Shown here: piece by piece, positions 1-13,613 of the stretch | Numbering within the stretch: the stretch's first letter is position 1 | Layout: each line of letters starts with the position of its first letter | Assembly (NCBI GenBank): GCA_002812745.2 | Contig: NCSJ02000079.1 | Coordinates: 1-64,000, forward strand | Source of the DNA: Scytalidium lignicola | Lineage: Eukaryota; Ascomycota; Leotiomycetes | Length of the DNA stretch: 64,000 bases | Reading direction: 5' to 3' | Program-made: the position numbers and the translations under genes | The notes under the pieces: model-generated | What the model was told of the DNA's origin: nothing | Databases searched by the model: none | The model's input: the letters and a program-made list of their open reading frames with translations, nothing else

Positions 1-3000
1 CGAAGGCGAGGCGAAGGCGAATGGCAGCTCAGCAGCACACAGCAGTGCAGCGCTAGGACCAAAGCGGAGCTGGCGGCCGGGTGATCGCCCTGTCTGGCTG
101 ACCTGTCTTGGAAGGGGGTAAGTTTTATTTCGGGCTGCGCTCCACAATGCACACGAGAGCGTGCGATGCTACGATGCTGCGATGCTGCGATGATGATGAT
201 GCTGCTGCTGCGATGACAACAATGGCGGAGCTACGTTTGCTGATGCGAGTCCAAAGAGGGCACCTTCTGATTCCAAGATTCCAAGAATCCAACTGCAGGC
301 AACACAACGGTTTTTTGTAGGCTCGGTGGTCTCCTTTTTCTAAGGATTTCAGACGCACGAGAAGGGGATGGAATATGATCCTTTCGGTAGGTGGCCGAAC
401 AAGTTCTGCAGGAGCGGCTACCGTGGACTTTTGTTTTGTTTTTTCTTCTTCCTATTCTAATTCTTACCGGGTACCAGCCAGGTTACAGTAGTCGCTATTT
501 CGATTTCGCGGGGTCCGCCAGGGGTGTGTGTATATTTAAGGATGCGAGGCTTGGGCCAACGAGGCGGCTGACGAGATCTGACTGCTGCAGCCCGTTTTCT
601 TTGACTCAATGCTCGATTCGGTCCCAGGGAAAGTCGTGTCGACTCTTTTTCGTGTTCGTGGGATTCGGGAAACTAGAAGGAATAGGAATAGGTAATCCGG
701 CAAAGACTGCTCGCTGAGAAATCCTGTAATACGGGATCGGGGTGAAGAGAAGACACGGTATTATTAAGAATAAGAGAAGGCGATATAGCAATTAGAAAAG
801 AAAGGGTTGATGCCTGTGGTTCTATGTTCTAATTTATGCACAGAAATCAAAAGTAAGACAACAGCGAGATGACCGGTATATATGCACCACGTTGCTTGTT
901 TTTTGGGGGTGTTAAATGTGGTCTACGGCGTCAAGGCCAGAGCAGTTCTATCATTTGCTGCTCTTGTTTGGAAACGGGGTTGGGGTGGTGGTTCCAGTTT
1001 CGGGTCTCACGAGGCGCGAGTCGATGATCTATCGTCGACTGGACTGCTTGGGGTCGCGAGCATCCTGACCTATGCTCCTGACGGGTCGCGACCCTCTTGC
1101 CTCTTGGCAGCCCTTTGCTTGTTTTCCATGTCCTATCGCCAGACCGGTCAGATGCATGAATTTTGGGGTGTACTGTTAGAGAAGCCGCGAGGTTAGTAGG
1201 CGTCAAGAACGACGGCCCAGGAATGTTGATGGTTGGCTAAGGTTGGCTCTGCGAAGACCGTGAAGACCGTGAAGGGGTTGCGCCAGATCTCGGCTACGGC
1301 AGTCAGAATTGCTGGGGACCTTCTTTCCCCTAGGCGCCATCCAACGCTGCCAACTGATTGCTCCAACAAGTGTTTTGACGGACCGCTGCATGACTTTTGC
1401 ACGCCACTGGCCGACTAACTGGCCTCCAGGTCGCGATTATTTCGAACCACGACTCTAATTACAACGTTTATTTTGAAGCCCCCTGCGTCGCTGGGTTTCA
1501 GCCCAGGCACACTGTGCTGGGTAAGAGGGCGACACGGAGGAAAAGAGCGACGGTGATAGCCCCCCTCAGCATTAACGAACGGCACAAACACACGAGGGAG
1601 CCATGCCTAATCATCACCGGTGTTTCTGTTTTATGAGGCTCCTTCGACACAGTATACACCAGGAAACGGGTTCTACGCCTGGACTCGGTCCTGCCAGTCA
1701 TGCTGTTCCCTTGAGATGTCTCTCTCCCCCCTACATCAGTATCGAGATCATGAAACAGCTGAGCCTAGAACAGCTTTGGGAACGCACAATGTTCCCAGCC
1801 CTATTATTGCTCATTACTATCCGCCGCGCTCGATGCATAGTCATTTGTTAACAGCACTTGGACCACGACATTCATTTGAGACAATAGAATGCCGAGACAA
1901 CGAGTCTAGGTACAACGGCAACTGCCTTCAAGAGACGTGGCCCTCTAATTAATACTGTACTGTACCACAACACTTAATTGTACTTGTACTGTACCTTTCT
2001 TCCGCAGGAGAATGCCGATGTCCTAGGTTGGAGTTACCCTCAGCGGCGTCGGTAGAGGGAACGCGGGGCACGCACTAGTAACTGATAATTTATTGATTAG
2101 GGATCTTTAGTGTGCTGTACCATATTCGTATCGACCATGCCAAGTCCTTTAGAATTTCATTGCAGATATCTTTCACGTCTATCAACAATGCACGGTCACT
2201 CAATATCCCCATTCGTCCTCGTTAAGAGTAATTTGCAGTTTAAGATGATGACCATAATGCGCATTGATGAGTTGTCACCGTACTTCCCTCCATCATTTTC
2301 GAGAAGCGCATCGAAAATTCTGCCACCTTCATGCTCGTGTTTTCGAGTCATGAGGGCATTCAAATATTCAACTCTAGATGCTACAGTGCGAGGCGGTGAA
2401 TGATTTGAGCTACTGCCTTTGACCCAACCAGAGATGGTGGTTGTCAACCCAATATTCCCCCCCTAACAAGCATAAATGCAGGTCTCACTTTATGCCGGGC
2501 CCTTGTTGGACCTTTTTATCAATCAAAACGACTAGGATGGCGTCTTGTGGCAAACGCAAGCCTCTGCCAGATCTACAGAATCTAGAGCTTCTGACCACAG
2601 GTCACCAGATAGATACAAAGTAATAGAAAAGTCGGTTTCGCCTTGGGATAATCGGAATATGCACTCAATAAGAATGAGGCTTTGCTTGGTTGAGTCAAGA
2701 AATCCACAGGCCTCGTCATCGACATCGTATTCTAATGTAGCCACCATCAAAAGATGGACGCGATTTGGGGACCACAACAAAGGGCTTAGTACATAGACTG
2801 ATAAAGAAAGAGATTTATTGGATATCGGACAAGGATATGTTCCTGCTATGCAACAAAGCGATGAAGATCATAACAAAGTACTGTACATCTTTAATCCGGT
2901 GTGACCGTTGATTTTGGGCAACTCGAAGCTGTTGGATCAAGCCACCTACTCTAAAAGCCTTTCACGCGGCGCCAGCCTCCCGAACTGATGAATGCCGCGG

Positions 3001-6000
3001 TGTGGCTCAGCTCAAAGTGTGCAACTTTCTATTTGCTAGAACGGCAAGCATTGACAGCCACGGCAGCTAAGAGCGTGTGGCTGTGGCGTCATCGCATCTC
3101 TCGGACCTCAAACGCTATCTCGCACTCTGATTTGCTCACAAGGAATCTCGCTTCTCCCCAGAGTCCAGGAGATCTACGGATTAATTGGGCAGAGCGGAAA
3201 TGCCATGAAACAAATCAAATCTCGGAGAACTAACCTGAGAGAGCTCAACAGCTCAACAGCTCGACAGCTCGACTCTTGCTCCTCCAGACGAGCTAGCACT
3301 CTCAGCTCATGCTTTTAACACCACACTATTGATCGTTCTAGGTCCCTAGTGCGGCTGTAAGTAGCCAACGATCTTCTAGAACCCGTCCTTGGCCATCGTT
3401 TGGTTACGAGGTGATACACCACTCAGCGATCCTTAATTACCTTCATCGCTCCTCCCAATTGTCGACTTTAGAAAGTGTCAGCTTTGACGTCATTTAAGAT
3501 GTCGCAAAGATTTCGGATCTCAGCTGTTCCTTCTCTCTCCTCATTGAAAGTAGCTGATGTCTTTTGGTCGCGTTGAGATATTACTCCGTTCAATGTCTCA
3601 TCAAAAGCCCGAAGGATTTTTGTCTTTGTCTTTGTTGTGATGACATGACGGTGCGAATTTTAATGAGGCTGAGGCTGAGCTGACCAAAAAAAGCTTGCTC
3701 ATCTTTGCTCACTTGTTTGTTTGTCCATCCCGTCAGCCTCCTCTAATAACCAACCATCGCTCTAGATCCCTCAGCGCGCTCGTGCGGCACTCCAGACCTG
3801 TGGAGAATCTGTTTAATTTGTTGTCTGCCTTTCGAGGCTCCCGAGCATGCGAATCAGCCAATCATTAGGTCTCGCTGGATTTCCCGTTTAGACCGAGAGA
3901 TAAGGTGACAACAAGAGACTCCGCACCGATTCCATCCACCTTGGTGCCTTCAGAGTGGCATTTCGGATGACGTGGCTCACGAGAAATCTTGAAGTAGCAT
4001 CGACTAACTCTGACTATAGCACTTCACCTGACCCTGGCTAGGCATACGGGTAATACTGTACTCGTATGTTTGTATGCTGAGTTCAAGTGGGTACCACTCT
4101 TAACCTAGACAGACGTAGCTCTCAGTAGACTCATTATCGGTTTGCAAAATGTCTGGAGCCTTAAACGAAAACGCAAGCGAGTCAAGAACCTTGTATCACG
4201 GCGCTTCGCGGCATCTAATCAAACCATTCGCAGCAGCAACATCTATCCCCTCAGACCCCAGGTTGCTGAAGCTTCTCAGGCCAAAGTCATATACAGGGAT
4301 ATTGTCCACTTAAAATCCTTCATTCTCCTAAAACGGAGATAATTGTAAGGCAACGAGGCTAAAAGTGGTTCAAAATGGCTTATGGGCACGGGGGTCCGAG
4401 TGGATAGTCGCGCGCTTGAGCCCCTGCAGCGCGGCTGAGCATCATCCTCTTCACCAGTTTAGACAATGGATGAACCCGTACACAAGCATGGTGGGTAAAG
4501 TTTCCCACTTTAAAATATCCCCAATCTCATTTGTCCGCTTCAAACAGTCATGCGTAACATTCCTGGTGCAAAGGGCAGTCTGTGCCGCCGCCATCTGCTT
4601 GTTGGCTTCCACGGATTCGTTGATAGCCAGCGCATACTGTAACTAAGGAGGGATTTAGACGCCGAACTTAAAAGAAGGCGTCCCCTGCCTGATTTCCAAA
4701 ACTTGCTGTGCCGCTGAATACGTGAAGGTCGATAGGATCGAAACCTTTCTTTAGAATTACTCATGCCTTTTGTTTTCCTCTATTTACTTTTCTTTGATGC
4801 ATTTGTTTGTTTGTCTGTTCGTTCCTGCGCCTCGTCACATTGCTGTGCCTCTTTCCTCGTTCACTTTTCGGAAGCAGATGAGATATTGGAAGAAACTGAT
4901 TCGGATTCTCCATTCTTTCTTTCTTGCCTTCCCTTTCCCCTTAATCCTTCCCTGACTATCTTCAAAACCATTAATAGATCAGCACCTTGAGTGGCACTTG
5001 CGTTCCTCATCTGTGCCAAGAGACGAAAAATAGGTCGAGCATCGGCGCCTTTGGATCCCATTCTTTACAAAATGAGATTCTCGAAAGTATGGGAGTCAAT
5101 ATGACAATGAACTTCTAACATAGAATCTATCTTCTACTTGTGTCCAATATTGCCGATATATCATTCGTCGCTGCTTCCAGACAATATCACACATTCGGTA
5201 TTCGAGAGAGACGGGAAAGACTGATGGCAACATAACTTTCCCTCATGAACTAGAAGAACCAGAAGAAACCAATTGTTTCATTTTGGCATAAGTGAGTATT
5301 CGTAATGATATATCTCCTATCATTGGTATAGAAACTATCGTAGATGTTCCTTTTGATGTCAAGTCGTGAGATTTCAGATATGCCGGCTATATAAGAGGGT
5401 AACAAAATTTCTAAAAAGAGAGTAAATATAGATGCAGGGTTAAGTTCTAATCTCCTTGAGTAACCTTTCGTGCTCTCTTTCTAAGGTTTATTATGCTTAG
5501 AGAGCTTAGCTCAATTTTCGTGACTAGTTTTCCTCCTTTCTATTCTTTCCCGTGTGTTCGCTTCGATGATGACAGTGAATGTGATTTGATATTCTGTCTG
5601 TGCTATCTTCATTGTGGAAACAGCACTTACTGCATTTGTAAAGCACTGGGAGTCTTGGAGGAGAAGGTTCAGAGAATCTTGAAAACTCCAATAAAATAAC
5701 GGCTCTTGAGATCTATGGCCCCCGAGATTAGGAGAGGAGCCTTTCTATTGGACCCTTCATTCTCTAGTCCCTACCTAGATCACCGGTACAACTTCTATAT
5801 CCCAGCTACGTGGATGCATGGATGGGATGTGCTGTATATGACCCGGCAGCTAAAACTCCAATGGGGTGTAGTTCACCACTATGGATCATGCTCGGGACAT
5901 TTGTACTTGATTTTCAAGAGTATCTGTCCCGGTGCGCATATGATGCTCTACAAGGATGTCCTGCAAAATCCATAGTCTGCTAAGGGGTAGATTGTCAACT

Positions 6001-7010
6001 CTTCCTGAAAAAGTTTTCGATGGATGAATTTATCATCTCACATCCACATGCTAGAATAGTCAAAATTCTGCTTCGAAGGAATCTATTCTAAGCTCAAGAG
6101 CCTTGAATGGAGGGTACTCCAAGTCTCCGAGATCCTTAGGCCAGGTTATCCTCATCTTAGACGTATGATTATTGAGGATATCTAGTGAAGGAGATTAAGG
6201 ACGAGTACGGGCAGAATTGAATTGCTAGTTCTATTATGACCAGGGGCTTAGAATCAAAAACAAGGTTTGAAAAAAACATTTAACATCTCTTAAAAGTTTT
6301 GAAATAGATGAAAGCTCTCAAATGTGATAAAACAGCAGTGAGATTGGGTAATCTGGGAGAAAAGTTGGTCTGATCTAGTATGGTGGGATACTCGGTATTG
6401 GGAAGTTTTTGAAGCAAATGCAAAATGGGCAAAGTTTGGGGTGTATATTCAGATCAGGAAAAACGCTGTTGGCATTTGAGCCTTTGTTGATAGTATCAGA
6501 AAAGATTGGATCACTCCAAATTAGCTCTACTCGATATTAGCCTGAAATAGCTTTTATTTTTATTTTAACAGCCTGCTGTCCTTACAATCTCTGCAGCCAC
6601 GATTCTTACAAGATTTAAAGTATTGATTCCTTATATACACTGTAACCGTTCCTTTAAATGGCTGTCCAATTATCAGCACAATAGTTGTAATGCCAGCTAG
6701 GTGACATTTCGGAATTTAAACTTGATCTTGGCACATATATCTCCCTCTTCTCACTAAAGAGACAACAAAAGTAAGAAAGAAGAAGAAGAAAATATAGGGG
6801 TATCCACAATGCTCTACCATCAAGGACATAAGCACCTCAGAACCCAGAATCGTTACCTGCCATCCCATAACCAATCCAACTCCTCTTGAGCACATTTGCG
6901 CTCCCCAACAGNAAAAAAAGAATATATCCTCCTAAAACTCCCTTTCGTAGGAAAAAAAAGGAGAAAATTTCGTTTCAACCACAAATCCAGTAGATTTTGA
7001 ACAATATCCT
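1..7010. other. Long gene-free region at the left end
   Basis: No open frame above about 110 codons shows a recognisable domain, and none can be joined by convincing splice sites into a longer protein. The first 1.5 kb is GC-richer and contains a trinucleotide-like GATG/GCTG run (about 165-215). 3240-3275 holds short direct repeats of the type GCTCAACA/GCTCGACA. 5000-7000 is AT-richer, with homopolymer A/T runs near the single N at 6912. A TATATAAG box lies at about 5388. The region could be the long 5' flank of a gene to the left, non-coding RNA, or degraded sequence; the bases alone do not decide between these. Confidence 0.6.
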
Positions 7011-10000
7011 TCACTCTTCATCCTCACACCATCCGCCCCTCTCAATCAAGAATCCCTTAATTCTCTCCCTAATACCCTTGATCTCACTCCCGAGTCCTTC
7101 ACTCCAGAGTTTGTCGACATCCCGGACCTTCTCCTTCAGATCATCTGTAAGTCTCTTCTCTTCATCTCCCTCGACTTCTTTGAGCTCCCTGTCTATTTCT
7201 TCCTCCCTTTCCCGTTGAAGAAGCCTCTGTGCACGCATAAGCCTGCAATTGGCAGCCGTCACTCCACCCTTGACCTCGTGCAACAAACATAGAAGATTGA
7301 TCTGGCTCTCAATAAACTGATAGGTGCTCTTCTCACAATGGCTGAGTAAACTGTGGAGGTACTGCAGTGGCCAGTCGTAATACCCCGGGTTTTCCTCGTA
7401 CTCGGCCTGCGGTATCTGAATTCGAAACGACTCCAGCTCTCTTCCATCTCGAGGGATCTTCTCTACTAATCTGCTCAGGCTCGGTGCAATATCCCAGAAC
7501 GCGGATAACTGAACCTCAACCCCTCTCACAACGTTCTCCTCAATGATGTCCATGAACTCTTCGGTACGTTTGAGGACCTCTTGTTCGAATTCTACTTTTC
7601 TCTTGGCTGCATCATCAGCGAAGAAGGCGATTGCGTTCTTAGATTTCCCTTCATTACCTGATAGTCGATAGGGCGTGATGACCATTTCCTTGTACCGATC
7701 GTTACGATCACTGAGTAGATCATACACCTCTCTATGAAGCTGCTCTCTTGCCTCGAAAATCCATTTCAGTAATGTCAGTTTCTCAAGTAATTCAGGCTGC
7801 TCATCGCCTTCCTCCTGCGTGAGATTAGGACTCTGCTGTTGTGCATCCACGAACAGTTTTGATCGCAGCTGCGTGAAAAGTTCCGTAGCGCGATTTATCC
7901 GATCCATTAGGAGATCGTTCAACGGTAGGACTACCGCAGTTTGAAAGAGTTCGAAATCTGCCTTCGATGCTTCTTTTGTTGAGTCTTGCTCTGATGCGAG
8001 AGCTGTGGCCTCGACTACGGCCGCTTCTGCATAAGTCATTTGGCCAGCTGCTATTTCCCGCTGGATATTGAGCCGCATAGAACTACGCTTTTTTGCTGTT
8101 GCATCTGCAAGTTGCTCTCGATTTTCACTGCTCGTTTTGAGGAATCGACCTTTGGTTGCTTGGACCTCAGTGAAATCACTTATTGAACGGACAGCGGTGC
8201 GGATAGAGGTTAGATCGGGATGGTTGTTGTTCACTGCTGGGTGATGGCGAGGATATGGAGGAGGTAGGGTTATGAGTCGAGAGACGTCGAGGTGGTTCGG
8301 GTTCGGCGTGACAGGTGCTGGCGAAAATGGGCTTGGAGATTTTCCTGCTGTATGAAGTGCAGGCTGAGAGGTGGGATTTTCATGCCAGCCAATCTTCTCT
8401 GGAGGGTACTCATTAGGGCCATAGACTTGGCCGTTGCTAGGACCCGGCGAAGCTTGTCCATTTATATGATTCGGGTTCTCCGTCTCAAATTGCATTGCTT
8501 CTCGGAGTTCTCGAGGCATGCCCATATACTTCGATTCGCGCTTTGTTCGCTCAAGACGGGCTGATGGTGTGCCGTTTGATCCCTCTTGACTTACTTCCCA
8601 CCATCTACTCGATGGTCTCCCTCGAGAATCGGACCCATCTGGTGCTTCACTGACACTCATACTCGGGATCGGCGATAAAGAAGGCCTATATTCTGTCCAC
8701 CACGACGAATCAGGTCTCATCTTTGCCGGAGACGCCGAGGCAGAACCAGATGTTGGCTCAGAAGACGGGAGAGAAATATCTTTAGAATTAGACATGTTAG
8801 ACATGGAACCTCTGTTTGATCTTTGGTCGATGGTAGATTCTGGAGTCCAACCGCTCGTTCGCGAGGCCCCTGATTCTCTTCGGGAGTTAGCAGACGGCCT
8901 GAATAGATCCCGGGTCAGCTCGAGAATTTCAGAACCCATAGCATCGATCGCAGCAGCATATCGATCTCTTCTCAAGCGCGATTCGGAGACGATAAAATCA
9001 GCGAATATTCGAACACGTTCTTCGTCAGTTGTCGCAGCGGCTTCCTTTATGGCAAATGCTTGATGGCGTTCATTAGCGGAACGGGCGAATTGATCGGGAG
9101 CTATTTCCTGGGGTAACGGGCCTCTACTAGAAGACTGGCGAGATCCTGGGCGTGACGGCGTTAATGGTACTGTGCCGATGGGGTCGACGATCGGCGCGTG
9201 TAGTATATGAGAAATAGGTCGAGGCGGCGATGTGAAGGACAGTCGTGATTGTGGCGGAGGAGTAGGTAATGATTTGGGTGGAATGGCAGGAGAGCCTTCC
9301 TTCTGCATCATTTGGGACTGGCTCGGCGAGAAGGGTGGTGTTGGTGCCTCGGGACGTCTGGATGAACTGGGTGGACGAGGAGTAGAGCCTCGAGATTCGG
9401 GGTTTGGCGCCGTGCCAGGAGTGGAGAGATTAGCAGAGTGTGGTGTACGTTGATTTCCGTCAATCGATCTCGGTGTATCAGTCAAGTGAGACCGCCCACT
9501 TCTGGGCGTTGACTTTGTAATAGTTGGTCGACGAGTGAGTGTGTTGAGAGGGAGTGTTATATCTGCTGGTGTGATAGCTTCGGCCCATGGGTTATTAGAT
9601 GGCTCCTCTGTGGTGGCGATTGCTTTTCCCGTTCTGCTCTCACTCCTCCTTTCACGAATACTCTTTGGCTCTCCCCTTACGGCGCCTGCTCTATTCAATC
9701 CGGAAGAACTAGACCCCGAATTTGACTCTCCAGCATTGTTGCTGCTAGAGTTAATGCTAGATGTGATGCTAGAGGTATCTATCGTCAAATTCGGCGATCT
9801 TCCCCTGCTGGGTAACGACTCTTCTACCCAACCTGCTGGCGTTGGAGGCACGGGGCCTAGATTCGACATAGGCTGGGATCGCCGTGTCGGTGGTGCAGTA
9901 ACATAATCGGTAGTCCGATTCATACTCTGTGACCTGGAATGCGGTGGTGGACCAGGAGGAGGTGGAGGTAAAGGCATACCGGGCTCCCACCTCGACACGG

Positions 10001-10929
10001 ACGAACCACGTGAGCGAGATGAAGTCGGCGTGCCGATAGCTCCAGCCGAGGCGCATCTCCTGGCTGCTGGCGGAGCTGGATCCACGAACATTGATGGATC
10101 ATCATCGGATGGAGGAGGCGTTGGGGCATCTGTTCGAATAACCATGGACCGTCGAAAGTGAGACACATGTTCTCTGCTTGCTTCAAGAGCTGGTGGAGGA
10201 GCTTCTGGGGCATTGGACCTTCTGGAGAAGGGCGACAGGTTGAAGAAAGGTTGCCGCTCTGCTGAACCTGCTCGAGCTCGAGCACCGCCTGGCGGAGGAG
10301 GAAAGATGGGTGTTGCACTGATCTCGGGCGAAGGACGATATGCATTCATCGGAGGAGCTCGTGTTGCCGGTGATATGGCGGATGCGGGATCTTCAGCCGC
10401 CATCGTTGCAACCCGCTGCTGCTGGCTCCTGGGCGGGGAATATGGAGGCGGAGCGGGAATGGTCACTGAGAAAGAAAGCCACGTTAGGCCAGCAAACAAA
10501 CCGACTTTCACAACACACATATAGATCTATATATATATATCGCCAGGCAAAGCCAAGCCAAGCCAAGCCAAAGATTTTGGACAACATATGAAAATCATAT
10601 TTTTTGTATTTTAGAAAAAGGAGAATATAATATTTACCGTCTGGATCCGGTCTTGATGAGTAGTGACTGCTCTGCTCGGACGCTCCCGCTGGCGAGGAAA
10701 ACCATTGCTGAGGATTGTACTGGCGCACAGCACTGACCGGCGTGGAGTTGTAGATCGCGGGGTTGTACCCAAACGGCGCGCCGAAGGACGAGGCTGAGAT
10801 GGCCGTGGCAGGCGTCGAACCGAGATGGTGTTGCTGTTGCTGCTGCTGCTGTTGCTGCTGCTGCGCAATCTGGGTGGTGATGGGGTTGAGTTCGAGTCGG
10901 CGACGAGCTTGATCTCTCAAGGAAGTCAT
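7011..10929 (-). CDS. Large low-complexity protein with polyQ N-terminus and helical C-terminus, unknown function
   Basis: I do not recognise the family. Two exons: 10929-10638 and 10465-7011, joined across a 172-base intron with donor GTAAAT and acceptor CTCAG; the phase closes and gives about 1248 residues. The start is the Met of MTSLRDQARRR, followed at once by an 11-residue glutamine run. Residues to about 650 are Ser/Pro/Arg-rich and look disordered, with many SP and PPP motifs, so a phosphorylated scaffold or regulator is possible. From about residue 690 the protein becomes helix-prone, and the last 400 residues are charged, with coiled-coil-like Glu/Lys/Arg blocks such as LQREREEEIDRELKEVEG near the end. 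There is no signal peptide or membrane segment in the spliced form; the hydrophobic MCVVKVGLFAGLTWL stretch lies in the intron. Confidence 0.75.
10551..10570. repeat. Four copies of AGCCA inside an intron
   Basis: The pentamer AGCCA repeats four times in tandem, preceded by an AT dinucleotide run at about 10520-10540. Both lie in the single intron of the polyQ gene, so variation there should not alter the protein. Confidence 0.8.
10831..10863 (-). repeat. CAG/CAA tract encoding 11 glutamines
   Basis: Eleven consecutive Gln codons, CAG interrupted by CAA, in exon 1 of the large low-complexity protein. CAA interruptions usually stabilise such tracts. Length variation among strains is likely. 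Confidence 0.9.
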
Positions 10930-13613
10930 TGTATGGATGTACCTTTCTCTCGCCGTACTGCTTGTCGATATTCGCAGCGTGTGTGGCCCAGCTTAAAATA
11001 GAAACAACAACGCAGAACAGGAACAACCGAGACCAGACAGCGCTTAACACAACAGCACCGGCTCCTCAGACCTCGACAGAGAGCTTCCCGCGAGAATTGG
11101 CGACGGGACAGGACTGCTCATCTGGAGTTGGACGAAGACAGAGAGAAGGAAGGACAGGAAGGAGCGGGGGAGGGAAGGGAGTAAAAGAGGACGAGAAGAG
11201 AGGTGACGGGGAATAATTNAAAAAAAGGATCGGAATTGGTGATGGGGAAGGGGGAAGGGGTGTTGAGGCTCGACCGAGAAAGTCTATTTCCATGCAACAC
11301 AAGGCACGCCGGCCAGGCTGTTGGAGCCACTGGTGGTGCCTTGATGGACCTTTCATGACCATCGCCTACCGCCTAAATCAACTGCTTTTGTTGCTTGCAA
11401 CCTCCAGCGTTTCCCTCGGGTGCGGTTGCAGGTCTGTCTTGGCCCCAAACTCTCTTCCTCGAGGCCCAGATGGCGGGGCGACGGGGATCTGAGTGGTCTT
11501 ACGGGTGGGCGACTTTTCCCTCAACCTGCATCGGCCCTTGACCCTGCTGCACGGGCCCTAGGGTCCAAATATGGCAGCCCCTCGGTCCGTCTGATTGGCT
11601 GGGCCGCACCTGTGGGTTGGCCCCTTCCTGGCTAGTGACGCCTGGCGCGGGACGGGCAGCACCAATGGGCAGCGTGGGCCTGGGGCGGCTAGCGTGCAGC
11701 GCTCGATCCATGTTAGTGGTTGGTGGTGGGCGCTTAGATTCTTCATGCGACTTGCGGGTTCAACAGAGCGTAAGGGAGAGAACATGAGCACGGCCGTCTC
11801 GTCTCTGGTCTCTTGTCTGTGCAGCTATGCACGCGATGCTGCTACTGGCTAGCGAGCTAGTCGATCTGGTGCGACCCTGCGATAACGGTAAAAATGCTGC
11901 ATTATCGTAAGTTGTGTGGTGAATGGGAACAGGAACAGAACCATGGAGGGAGTAATTAACACAGTAAGAGTTGCGAAAAAGATCACCAAATACAACAAAA
12001 CAGATCGCAGTGCAGCATAGCAATATCCTTTGAAACTGAGGATCTTCAATTTGCGATACTTGATGTTTTGCATAAAGTCTAATCTTTATCTGCTGTGGTA
12101 TAGTACTTATACACTAGTAATATCAAGACGATGTGATGGTTCGGACCGCAAGTACGGTACAACAATATTATTACAATGACCCTGTGCAATAATAACATCA
12201 GACCATCCCCAAAAACCACCTCATTTAACTCTCGTCACTTTACGGACGTAATCACTATCCAAATCAAGCGCTGAAATCAATCACTAATTATCACGTGGGA
12301 ACTTCGCAACGCAGCTCAAAATAAGGTCCGTCATTCTTTGTGCAATGCGAAATGGCGGGCGCTGCACCTCGGAGACTGGGCGTGCTGGGGTGTACTGTAG
12401 GTGTGGGTGTGGAGCGTCTCAGCAACGCCCATGTTGTAGACTAATTAGAGTGCCTGGAATGTATGCAATGTATGCAATGCAATGTGATGTGGATGTGATG
12501 GGAATAATTCACACCAAGTATACTAAGTATATCTCCCTTATCATGTCGGTACTTGGGGGTTTGAGCTTCTGCGGCGTTTGTTTGTGCTTGTCGTTAACCA
12601 CTTGAGATCCCAGTACAGTAGCTTGCAAGTCACAATGCTGAAATTGTCTGCCTTTTTTTTTGGTGTTGTGCTGTGCCTTTTTACGCCGTGCACCATACCT
12701 TTCCTGGGTTCTATGGCGTTCCTCATCTTTAACTTAGGCAACAATGAAGTCGTGGAATCATCATCAGAAGACCAATTCTTTTAACAGTCAAAGATACGGT
12801 AGTGTTTCTTCGTGGTGTGCAGAGCAGAGCTGGGAAGGTTTAGCCACTAGCTTAGCGCGTGCAGGCGTTGGCGTCGCATGAGCTCGATAGAGGCAATCAG
12901 GGCCTTCTCACGCCTTTTCTCCTGCTCGGCTTGGGTGGAGCCCATCCAGCAAATCTAATTATAGTATGCAACATATAATTTCTTACCGTACAGTACTCTA
13001 CTGTATTGATTTACTTCTTTTGCTTTGCTGATGAAGGATGTTAACCCCTTGTATAGAACATCACTGTAAGTACAGTAATGTAAGCTTTCTAATACCGTGT
13101 AACTAGTTTAGTGTGTGTGCTACAAACTTTTTTTTTCGGATGATATTCTCTGTTCATTTTTCATCCGATAATTTTGAAGATGTATTCCGATTAGGTTCTT
13201 TTAAAAATAAGAATCCACTCGCCACCAAAATCCCATGCTACTATATTCGTCAATCCCATTCTATTCTTATGCCATACATGTTGAAGGGCTTTCCTAGCTT
13301 TCTTAATAGTTTTGATTTTGCAAAATTCTCTCAGCCGTAGAACCATAATGACTGATAATACTGTTCTTCCAAATTGAAATTCTCTACGACGGATATGGTA
13401 TGGCCGTATGCTCATCCTTTCATCTATTGTCGCATCAAATAGTAACCGTCCATGGTCAACTAGCCCGTTTCCTTTTATACAGATGTTTTATGCATAAGAT
13501 GCTTTCCCATGCTCTTCTCCTTCCAGACACCTCCCCAGTCATCGAGGCTTGTCTGTCAATTGCCACATGCCGATCACTTCGTACACACAATCATAACCCC
13601 CCAGCGAACGCCT
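10930..13613. other. Gene-free stretch, promoter side of the polyQ gene
   Basis: About 2.7 kb without a supportable gene. 10930-11500 should contain the promoter and leader of the polyQ gene, including a purine-rich tract. 11500-11850 is GC-rich with only short overlapping frames of no recognisable family. 11850-13610 is AT-rich and contains several TACTGTA/TACAGTA motifs (near 12395, 12613, 12990, 13066). Single-strand frames of 60-110 codons here have no domain signal. Confidence 0.6.
11130..11262 (-). promoter_or_regulatory. Purine-rich (CT-rich on transcript strand) tract upstream of the polyQ gene
   Basis: The plus strand is almost entirely A and G for about 130 bases, so the strand transcribed toward the polyQ gene reads as a CT-rich block 200-330 bases ahead of its start codon. 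Pyrimidine-rich blocks are a known promoter element of filamentous fungi. The assignment to this gene is inferred from position and orientation. The N at 11219 sits inside it. Confidence 0.4.

Noticed and set aside
9535..9906. 123-codon plus-strand frame inside the polyQ gene
   Set aside because: Antisense shadow of a Ser/Pro-rich region, no domain, no splice or promoter support.
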